Assembly: GCA_030998225.1 (NCBI GenBank)
Contig: JAPYXD010000382.1
Span: 3,038,001 to 3,102,000 of the forward strand
DNA from: Diplolepis rosae
Lineage: Eukaryota; Arthropoda; Insecta; Hymenoptera; Diplolepididae
Length of the DNA: 64,000 nucleotides
Direction: 5' to 3'
In this document: positions 46,601-55,400 of the stretch, in pieces
Numbering within the stretch: position 1 is the first letter of the stretch
Layout: every line of letters begins with the position of its first letter
Position numbers and translations under genes: made by a program
Notes under the pieces: model-generated
The model's input: the letters and a program-made list of their open reading frames with translations, nothing else
What the model was told of the DNA's origin: nothing
Databases searched by the model: none

Positions 46601-47570
46601 AAAATACATTTTTAGTTGTTGTTATAACCCTTAATATATGAATATAAAAAAAGTTCCTATGGACTATAGTTTTAGCAACCTGGTGCATGATCTTAGACAA
46701 TGGGGTCATTGAAAATGCAATAGAATTTGCTTTTGAAAGAATTAGTGTTCGAATTTAAAAAAAGTTCCAGTAGATTATTATTTTAGCGACCTTGTGCATG
46801 ATCCTGCACAATATGGTCATTGAAAATGCATTGTTAGTTGTTTTTGTAACCCTTAATATATGAATATAAAAAAAGTTCCTGTGGAGTATTGTTTTAGCAA
46901 CCTGGTGCATGATCCTAGACAACGGGGTCATTGAAAATACATTTTTAGTTGTTTTTAAAACTCGTAATATATGAATATAAAAAAAGTTCCAGTAGATTAT
47001 TATTTTAGCGACCTGGTGCATGATCCTGCACAACAGGGTCATTAAAAATGCATTGTTAGTTGTTTTTAAAACTCGTAATATATGAATATAAAAAAAGTTC
47101 CAGTAGATTATTATTTTAGCAACCTGGTGCATGATCTTAGACAACGGGGTTATTGAAAATGCAATAGAATTTGCTTTTCAAAGAATTAGTGTTCGAATTT
47201 AAAAAAAGTTCCAGTAGATTATTATTTTAGCGACCTTGTGCATGATCCTGCACAATATGGTCATTAAAAATGCATTGTTAGTTGTTTTTATAACCCTTAA
47301 TATATGAATATAAAAAAAGTTCCTGTGGAGTATTGTTTTAGCAACCTGCTGCATGATCTTAGACAACGGGGCCATTGAAAATGCAATAGAATTTGCTTTT
47401 GCAAGAATTAGTGTTCGAATTTAAAAAAAGTTCCAGTAGATTATTATTTTAGCGACCTGGTGCATGATCCGGCACAACAGGGTCATTAAAAATGCATTGT
47501 TAGTTGTTTTTATAACCCTTAATATATGAATATAAAAAAAGTTCCTATGGAGTATTGTTTTAGCAACCTG
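40625..47570. repeat. Higher-order repeat, period about 2.88 kb (26 monomers)
   Basis: Distinctive monomers recur at 2,879-2,883 bp across the block. Examples are a class A copy with CATGACCCTGCAC at 42,250 and 45,129, the variant GCTTTTTAAAGAATAAG at about 42,188 and 45,067, and a chimeric ATACATTTTTAGTTGTTTTT monomer at about 41,178, 44,058 and 46,937. Roughly 2.4 copies are present before the array decays. This is the largest and best-preserved higher-order unit in the window. Confidence 0.85.
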
Positions 47571-47690
47571 GTGTATAATCGTGGACAATAGAGTATTTGA
47601 AAATGTATTTTAAGTTGTTTTTATAAGATCCTGGACAACGGGGTCATTGAAAATGCAACAGAATTTATTTTTTGTATTCATTAATGTTCA
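47571..47690. repeat. Decayed satellite edge
   Basis: After the last well-matched monomer the sequence drifts (GTGTATAATCGTGGACAATA, then AAATGTATTTTAAG). Similarity resumes for one final half-monomer (GGACAACGGGGTCATTGAAA) and then ends in AT-rich sequence. This is the transition from homogenised array to the 962-bp unit. Confidence 0.8.
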
Positions 47691-47964
47691 AATATAATTA
47701 TTAAGTTTCACAGTTATAGCTTTAATAAAGTTTTCTGTTGTCCTTCACTTTTCAAAAGGCCTCTCAAAGAATTTACTCTAAGTGCCATCTATTGTTCAAT
47801 TTCAAAATTACAAATTTCTCCACTACCGACATTCACCCAATCTGACAAGTGATAGTCTTTCTATTATGAAAATAATAAGCGATCAAGAAGTGCAGCCTGA
47901 AGTTGGCAGTTTCTGGGAGAAATCATTTTTTGGAGAAATCGATTTCCTAGACAATTAATACCCT

Positions 47965-48260
47965 ACCGACTTCGGCGCATTTACGAGTTTTTCTGCGTAC
48001 ACTCGAATCCAATCTGAAAAGGTCGAAATTGCCGTGATTATCGTCCATCTCACTTGACATTGTGCGAATACTTCCGGCCATTTTAATTTTCTTGATCTTG
48101 TGTAGTAGTAGCGTTTTGTAATAGACGCATGCGCAGTTCAAATGTCCAAGGCTTTGTCAGTACGGTGCCAACGCTGTACGAAGAAAAAGAAGAATAAGAA
48201 GAAGATTATGCTCCGCTGTATCGTAATAGGCGCTTGCGCAGTTCACTTTTTACAAAAAAA
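47965..48260 (-). repeat. Dispersed block with NRF1-like sites and short ATG frame (copy 1)
   Basis: About 290 bp that is also found, diverged, at 57,560-57,850. On the minus strand it reads: two NRF1-like sites (TGCGCAAGCG at about 48,231-48,240 and TGCGCATGCG at about 48,126-48,135), a CTACTACTACAC stretch, then ATGGCCGG at 48,081, opening a frame that runs to a stop at 47,947. The frame contains LDSSVRRKTRK. I do not recognise the peptide as a known protein. It could be a 5' exon with its promoter captured by a repeat, or a non-autonomous element. No terminal inverted repeat or poly(A) was found. Confidence 0.55.
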
Positions 48261-48926
48261 AAGTAATGCAAATATATAAATCGATTTTTTTATAAACCTC
48301 ACAATCGATCAAATAAAATGGATTGAATGCGAATATATTTCTCATACCACCGAGCGTCTGGTTAAGAAACAAATTAGGATGGAAGAACTTTTGTAATCGC
48401 TCTTTTTTGCGCATTTCTACATATGTTTAATATAAACACGTTTTTTTAAATTAAATATGTGTAATGGAAACTAGTAAATTACTTTCCACAATATGGTCAT
48501 TGAAAATGCATTGTTAGTTGTTTTTGTAACTTTTAATATATGAATATAAAAAAAGTTCCTGTGGAGTATTGTTTTAGCAACCTGGTGCATGATCATGGAC
48601 AACGGGGTCATTGAAAATGCAACAGAATTTATTTTTGTATTCATTAATGTTCAAATATAATTATTAAGTTTCACAGTTATAGCTTTAATAAAGTTTTCTG
48701 TTGTCCTTCACTTTTCAAAAGGCCTCTCAAAGAATTTACTCTAAGTGCCATCTATTGTTCAATTTCAAAATTACAAATTTCTCCACTACCGACATTCACC
48801 CAATCTGACAAGTGATAGTCTTTCTATTATGAAAATAATAAGCGATCAAGAAGTGCAGCCTGAAGTTGGCAGTTTCTGGGAGAAATCATTTTTTGGAGAA
48901 ATCGATTTCTAGACAATTAATACCCT

Positions 48927-49222
48927 ACCGACTTCGGCGCATTTACGAGTTTTTCTGCGTACACTCGAATCCAATCTGAAAAGGTCGAAATTGCCGTGAT
49001 TATCGTCCATCTCACTTGACATTGTGCGAATACTTCCGGCCATTTTAATTTTCTTGATCTTGTGTAGTAGTAGCGTTTTGTAATAGACGCATGCGCAGTT
49101 CAAATGTCCAAGGCTTTGTCAGTACGGTGCCAACGCTGTACGAAGAAAAAGAAGAATAAGAAGAAGATTATGCTCCGCTGTATCGTAATAGGCGCTTGCG
49201 CAGTTCACTTTTTACAAAAAAA
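48927..49222 (-). repeat. Dispersed block, copy 2
   Basis: Same block as 47,965-48,260, 962 bp downstream and essentially identical. The ATG frame and both NRF1-like sites are kept. See copy 1 for description. Confidence 0.55.
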
Positions 49223-49888
49223 AAGTAATGCAAATATATAAATCGATTTTTTTATAAACCTCACAATCGATCAAATAAAATGGATTGAATGCGAATATAT
49301 TTCTCATACCACCGAGCGTCTGGTTAAGAAACAAATTAGGATGGAAGAACTTTTGTAATCGCTCTTTTTTGCGCATTTCTACATATGTTTAATATAAACA
49401 CGTTTTTTAAATTAAATATGTGTAATGGAAACTAGTAAATTACTTTCCACAAATATGGTCATTGAAAATGCATTGTTAGTTGTTTTTGTAACTTTTAATA
49501 TATGAATATAAAAAAAGTTCCTGTGGAGTATTGTTTTAGCAACCTGGTGCATGATCATGGACAACGGGGTCATTGAAAATGCAACAGAATTTATTTTTGT
49601 ATTCATTAATGTTCAAATATAATTATTAAGTTTCACAGTTATAGCTTTAATAAAGTTTTCTGTTGTCCTTCACTTTTCAAAAGGCCTCTCAAAGAATTTA
49701 CTCTAAGTGCCATCTATTGTTCAATTTCAAAATTACAAATTTCTCCACTACCGACATTCACCCAATCTGACAAGTGATAGTCTTTCTATTATGAAAATAA
49801 TAAGCGATCAAGAAGTGCAGCCTGAAGTTGGCAGTTTCTGGGAGAAATCATTTTTTGGAGAAATCGATTTCTAGACAATTAATACCCT

Positions 49889-50184
49889 ACCGACTTCGGC
49901 GCATTTACGAGTTTTTCTGCGTACACTCGAATCCAATCTGAAAAGGTCGAAATTGCCGTGATTATCGTCCATCTCACTTGACATTGTGCGAATACTTCCG
50001 GCCATTTTAATTTTCTTGATCTTGTGTAGTAGTAGCGTTTTGTAATAGACGCATGCGCAGTTCAAATGTCCAAGGCTTTGTCAGTACGGTGCCAACGCTG
50101 TACGAAGAAAAAGAAGAATAAGAAGAAGATTATGCTCCGCTGTATCGTAATAGGCGCTTGCGCAGTTCACTTTTTACAAAAAAA
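49889..50184 (-). repeat. Dispersed block, copy 3
   Basis: Third tandem copy, another 962 bp downstream, with the same ATG frame and the same paired NRF1-like palindromes. Confidence 0.55.
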
Positions 50185-50410
50185 AAGTAATGCAAATATA
50201 TAAATCGATTTTTTTATAAACCTCACAATCGATCAAATAAAATGGATTGAATGCGAATATATTTCTCATACCACCGAGCGTCTGGTTAAGAAACAAATTA
50301 GGATGGAAGAACTTTTGTAATCGCTCTTTTTTGCGCATTTCTACATATGTTTAATATAAACACGTTTTTTAAATTAAATATGTGTAATGGAAACTAGTAA
50401 ATTACTTTCC

Positions 50411-52139
50411 TGTTGTTTTTATTTTAAAATTAGCCTCATTTTTTATATTCAAAAATAACTAAATAAACATTTCACTGTTTCTCTATCTAAAAGCCTAGGC
50501 TACTTTTTGCTACTCTTTTTAGACACTGAGGCTACTTTTTGCTACTTTTTTAAAGGTCGCAAAGCAGTTCGAGGCCTGCTACTACATTACCACTCAATAT
50601 CATGATTTTTATAACATTTATTTCCATTTTCATTGATTTACAAGTACCCTTCTGAGTTGTTATACGTGAGGGGAGCAAATAAAACGAAACGTTTGTGTAC
50701 GATATAACAAACTAGATATTTATTTGCTGGCGTGCTTAACTCTTGGGCGGCAAGTACTGACTGGCTGGCCCTACAATTCGAAAACGGGTCTTCCTAGCTG
50801 AAAATCACAAAAGTAGGAGAGATAGTAATTTTAAATGAGTGGAAAGCACGGATGGCTACATAAAAAGGTTATTTGTGAGAAACTATAGTTTAGAAAAAGT
50901 ATCGCCAAAAGGGCGAGCCTAATAAAGATTACCCTAAAGTAAGGATCTTAACAAACGTCGGCGTAGGTACGCTCGGTACGCCTGCAATATACTACTTAAG
51001 CTGTAAAAGGACAAACTAGTAGGAATTTGTCGAACAGGATACAAAACGTTTTTTTTAAATTTTTCATCTTCTGAAAAGAATGAAATCTTCCCAAAAGACA
51101 AAAAAACCGCAGAAGAGGCCCGCGAAATTGTCTTCAAAAGCGAAAAAAATCGCCAAGAAACAAAATTCTACGAAATGAGCTATGTACAAAAAGACAAAAG
51201 GTTCCAAAAGAACAAAATCCATCAAACTCACATTCAGATAGTTCACCCAGATATACAGAAACATCACTTTCGTACACATTCAATAACTAGATATAAATTC
51301 AATAGATTTAATTTTAAAAACATATTCCAAATTAAACTTACACTAACTGTAATTCAGGCATTGTAACTTGTAACTTAACAATGGCAGTTTCAACTGTGTA
51401 AATGCAGACAGCAGTTACACTAACCGCATATGATATTATGTAATGTACAAAATTAGCTTGAGGGTGTTCTACGGGTTCCCCGGCGTGAAGACGGTAGCGA
51501 ACGGTCACGCGGCCTCAGCTCCGGCGGAGCATCCGGTTATTCATCGCACAATTGCTCGAAAAAAAGCGCCATTCTGAAATTTTGTTATTATATAGGAAAT
51601 AATATCAGCTTTTTAACTAGATGATTTAAAAAAAAATAAAATGGGTCCAAATTTAAGAAGAAGTCAAACTTATTTTTGATTTTCAAAAATGGAGGTCAAA
51701 TTTTGATTTTTCTCAAAAATGGTTACAACCAGTTGAACGATCACGAAAAAGATTGAAGAAAACATATGAAGTAAAATTTTGCTTTATGTAAAAAGAAAAT
51801 AGTTATATTCGTTTGAAGAAGAGGCTTCCCATCAAAAGTTTGAAAACTGCACCGCCCGTATTTCAGCAAATATTTTCCAAAACGAAAAGAAATTTTTTGT
51901 AGGGAGTACCATCAAATTCACTACATGATTTTCAATTGATTAAATTTTTCAATTTGTTTCAGTAGGAAGTACATATTTCAAATGTTCTGATTTTTTAAAA
52001 ATTCTTTTAAACATTAAACATCCCTGGAAGATCAGAGTATGTCGAAAATTGAATAACATTTTTTAATTTTTATATGTATAATATTATGCATGTTTTAAAA
52101 TGTTAATCCAGATAATCAAAAGCTTGTATCGTTTTTCAG
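50411..52139. other. Non-coding stretch between the 962-bp units and the first ankyrin exon
   Basis: No exon, RNA gene or complete transposon is recognised here. A short direct duplication, AGGCTACTTTTTGCTACT, lies at 50,497 and about 50,530. A CpG-rich patch with CTCCGGCGGAG lies at about 51,455-51,545. The segment from about 50,660 to 51,410 has a long-terminal-repeat feel (ends in TGTTATA/TGTAACT-like words, AATAAA on the minus strand), but no target-site duplication or primer site was found, so it is left unclassified. The remainder is AT-rich and intron-like. No earlier ankyrin-repeat exon was found. Confidence 0.5.
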
Positions 52140-52436
52140 AATGGACTAACAGCATTACACTTATGTGCCCAGGAAGATTTTATTAGAGTAGCTTCAATTT
52201 TAGTGAAGAATGGTGCCAACGTTGAAAACCAAACACAAACTGGATATAGGCCGATTCACGTAGCAGCCCACTTTGGAAATTTATCAATGATACGCTTTTT
52301 ATTAAAGCACAATGCAGAGATCAGCGTTAGAACTAATCAAAAATACACTCCGCTGCATCAGGCTGCTCAACAAGGACATGCTCATGTAGTGTCTGCTTTA
52401 ATAGAGGGAAATGCATCGCATAGAGCTCGTACAAAT
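52140..52436 (+). CDS. Ank2: Ankyrin exon a: three ankyrin repeats
   Basis: 297 nt, exactly 99 codons, phase 0 at both ends, equal to three 33-residue repeats. The acceptor is TTTTTCAG; the donor is AAT|GTTAGT. Repeats begin [22 protein letters not shown] and [13 protein letters not shown], with the TPLH-type turn and the LL(K/N)xxA helix end visible. They correspond to the fourth-, third- and second-from-last repeats of the canonical membrane-binding domain. Reading through the donor reaches a stop within 12 codons. Confidence 0.92.
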
Positions 52437-55400
52437 GTTAGTTTGTCTCCATATCATATTATTTATTGATATTTTCCAATATAATCCTTACAAATATTGC
52501 ATCCTTTATATACTGTAAATTATTTTGCTCATACATTTTTCCTAATATTCAACTTTAAATTTAATAAATATATGTAATTTTCCTTAGTAGTAATATACGT
52601 TCTTCTCGCATTTTAGGATGGTTTGACAGCTCTAAATATCGCTCAAAAGTTAGGATATATATCTGTAATGGAAGTCTTAAAAGAACTCTCTTATGATAAT
52701 GTTACTCCTGACAACAAAAATTGGGAGGAAAAGTATAAAGTGATTGCACCCGAAAGTTTGCAAGAAAATGGTTTTATGTCTGATTCAGACGATGAAGGAG
52801 GTGAGAACGTCAATTCATTTTATCTACGACCTTTAAACTCTTAAAATTTTGACCTAGGAAACACTTTTTCCATAGAGTTTTCAAGAGTTCGAACACATAG
52901 CGCTTAAAGGGCTTTTATTTTGAATTTGCAAGGGTCTTTGAGAACTTTGAGAAATACAAATTTTTAATTTTCATTTCCAAAATCGATGGCAATTTAGTGC
53001 TCGAGAATGATTGAAGATCTCTATTTGGCAAAAATTTAATTCGCTAGTTTTAATAAGGCTTCAAGTGTCCTTTTTAGAATAATTTAGCTTTTTTTGAATC
53101 GATACTAATAGGTTCAGATACTCTAATCAATGAACAACCGTATCGGTATTTAACAGCAGACTTGATGAAGAGTCTACGGGATGATTCGCTTCCTATTGAT
53201 GTTACCAGGGACGACCCTGTACACAGACAAGGTAATTTATTTTTGGTATATATTTTCATACATGCAAAAGCCATTGACTTATTGTTCAAAGTTTCATTTC
53301 TTTCAGTTTTCAAAGAAGGGAAACAGCAGTTTGTCCAGAGCAATAATTACTGCATGGCAGAAAATTTCGATAGTAGTGACAACGTGAACTTGGGGTACGT
53401 TTAATAGATATTCATTTGAGCTCAGTTTTCATTCGTTACTTCTCATCTATATTATTATATGGCTTTTATTTTTATAGGAGACTGCATTTCAGATCGTAAG
53501 TATCTTTTATTTATGATCTTCATTCAAACTATCATTTTTATTGATAAACTCTTATTATACACAATTTGAAATTAATTTTGGTGATTCAAAATTGTTTGCT
53601 TTTTGATCTGACCTATGTTCATTTTATTCTATCAATTTAGATTCTTCGTTAGCTTTTTGGTTGATGCAAGAGGAGGAACTATGAAAGGCTGCAGACACAG
53701 TGGGATTCGCATAATCGTGCCACCTCGAAGAGCTACGATGCCAACACGCGTGACTTGCAGATTAGTAAACCCGAGCAAAGTCATTAATCCACCTCCTTTA
53801 ATGGAAGGAGAAGCTTTAGCTGCTCGCATAATAGAAATAGGCCCAGTCGGAACTTCGTTTTTAGGGTGGATTTCTATATTTTATCAAATTTGAAGCACTG
53901 TTGTTTTTTGTTTTTGAGAATTCTTGAAATATTCTATTTTACAGGCCTGTATTGATTGATGTTCCAAACTTTGCTGCTATTCGTGGAAAAGACAGGGAGA
54001 TTATAATATTACGAGGCGAAAATGGAGAGACCTGGAAAGAACATGATAACTCTATCGATAATGATGATCCTTTACTAAATACCCCTTATGGTATTTTTTT
54101 TATTGAATAAATTTCAATAATAAATGATTATAGAAAATATCATGAAAATTTAATTGAATAAATATCTAATACTGTAATACTAATGAGAAAAAAAACCTTT
54201 TCTAGATTCTCAAATGAGTGCCTTGCATTCAGGAAGAATAACTCGAATTATAACAAGCAATTTCCCACAATACTTTGCAATCGTGACAAGGATCAAACAA
54301 GAAGTTCACGTTATTGGTATAGAAGGTGGAATTTTAATTTCCAGCGTCTCTAACCACGTCCAAGCAGTATTTCCACCTAGTGCATTGACAAAAAAAATTA
54401 TAGTTGGTTTACAGGTAATCTCAATATGTTATATTATTTAGTTTTCAATTTTCTTATGATTTTTTCCATCACAAGTTTTTCATTATCATCAATAAAAGGT
54501 ATTGTATACGAGTATATTAGGTGTACAAATAAGTTTTGAGGCTTATTTTGGTGATTTTAAAGCTTTATTCAGAGAAATTGGTACAATATATGTTATTCAA
54601 AGTATTGCTTATCTCTTTCTACTACCGTTGACCATCTTTCAGGCAGCATACGGATACCGCGTTTAAAAAATTCTTCATCTTTTGAGGCGATCCAAGAATC
54701 CACCCAATTTTTGGTTTCTTCATAAGAAGTAAAGTGATGCCCATCCAGGCCATGACCCATCGACCGGAACAACTGATAGTCCGAAGGAGCAATGTCTGTT
54801 GAATATGGCGGGTGAGGTAGGACACCCCAGTTAAGTGCCACCAAAGTTTCTTCGACGACTTTAGCAACGTGTGGCCGAGAGTTGTCGTGCTGAAAGATCA
54901 CTTTGTCATGTCTTTTGGCATATTGGGGAGTTTAAACTTCAATGTTCGGCTCGATTGCATCAATTGTTGTTGTTAACGTTCCGCAGTAATGGTTTCGTTA
55001 GCACGGAGTAGCTCATAGTAGACCACTCCGAGCTGATCCCACCAGATGCACAGCATTAGCTTCTTGAAAGGAATATCCTATTTAGCCGTTGAAGTTGATG
55101 CATGGCCGGGCTAACCCCACGATTTTCTGCGCTGTTGATTGTCGTGGTGGATCCATTTTTTGTCACCCATCACTATTCGATGTAAAAAAACCCTTCCGAT
55201 TTTGAAAAAAAGCAGCGCTTTCTGCAAATGTTGTTTTGTTGGCACAAAAGTTGACATGGTTAGAGCACAAAGAAGGCGTGTTATTTACACTTCAGCGAAA
55301 TGACACATACTGATTATTAGAGGAAAATGGTGACGCTTTAACATGAATATAGTTACAAGATGGACTGATGCGATTTAATACTAGTTACGCCATCTTTTGT

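Larger units (their letters stand above)
1..47627. repeat. Satellite DNA array, about 110-111 bp monomers
   Basis: A continuous head-to-tail array of AT-rich monomers, all in one orientation, with no unrelated insertion seen. Every monomer carries an A-tract followed by AGTTCC, then a TTTTAGC(G/A)ACC core, a GTGCATGATC-like core and a GGTCATT(G/A)AAAATGCA segment. Three classes recur. Class A begins CCAGTAGATTATTATTTTAG. Class C begins CCTATGGAGTATTG and ends in TTGTAACTTTTAATATATG. Class B has a similar start but ends GAAAGAATTA(A/G)TGTTCG. They are arranged as A-B (about 221 bp) or A-C-B (about 332 bp). Chimeric monomers (class A start with class C/B core) are common, as expected from unequal exchange or gene conversion. 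The array continues past the left edge; about 430 monomers are present. The right end decays from about 47,570. Location (centromeric, pericentromeric or interstitial) cannot be told from sequence. Confidence 0.97.
47627..50410. repeat. Tandem triplication of a 962-bp chimeric unit
   Basis: Three copies begin at about 47,627, 48,591 and 49,553 and are almost identical. Copies 2 and 3 begin with GATCATGGACAACGGGG; copy 1 begins GATCCTGGACAACGGGG. Each unit holds about 785 bp of non-satellite sequence. Between copies lie about 175 bp of satellite (48,488-48,665 and 49,449-49,627), i.e. one and a half monomers. Copies 2 and 3 share small differences from copy 1 (one T fewer in two T-runs, one C fewer in CGATTTC(C)TAGAC), so they separated last. 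The third copy ends at 50,410, where CTTTCC is followed by unique sequence instead of satellite. Near-identity implies very recent duplication, true homogenisation or an assembly effect. Confidence 0.95.

Noticed and set aside
215..47144. Dozens of minus-strand open frames of 60-136 codons with a repeating HQVAKTI(L/V)HRNFFYIHIL peptide
   Set aside because: The monomer is about 111 bp, that is 37 codons, so any stop-free frame stays open across monomers until the A-tract length changes. Frames end at random A-run indels, have no start context or promoter, and simply mirror the satellite.
1..47570. CRISPR-like array
   Set aside because: The spacing is regular, but there are no unique spacers: the whole unit repeats, and the surrounding gene is eukaryotic.
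1..47570. CENP-B box in the satellite
   Set aside because: The nearest words (TTCGAATTTA... and ACAACGGGG) do not combine into the TTCGNNNNANNCGGG pattern in either orientation.
50934..51366. Lysine-rich and phenylalanine-rich open frames on both strands
   Set aside because: They overlap on opposite strands, have no family motif, and are explained by an AAAG-rich segment.
50660..51410. Possible solo long terminal repeat
   Set aside because: Ends resembling TGT...ACA and an AATAAA were noticed, but no matching target-site duplication, primer-binding site or second copy was found, so it is not called.
53074..53404. Open frames that run through ankyrin exons c and d, including the intron between them
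   Set aside because: The plus-strand frame is the exon frame reading through a short 75-bp intron. The minus-strand and +1 frames are shadows. Family alignment supports splicing.
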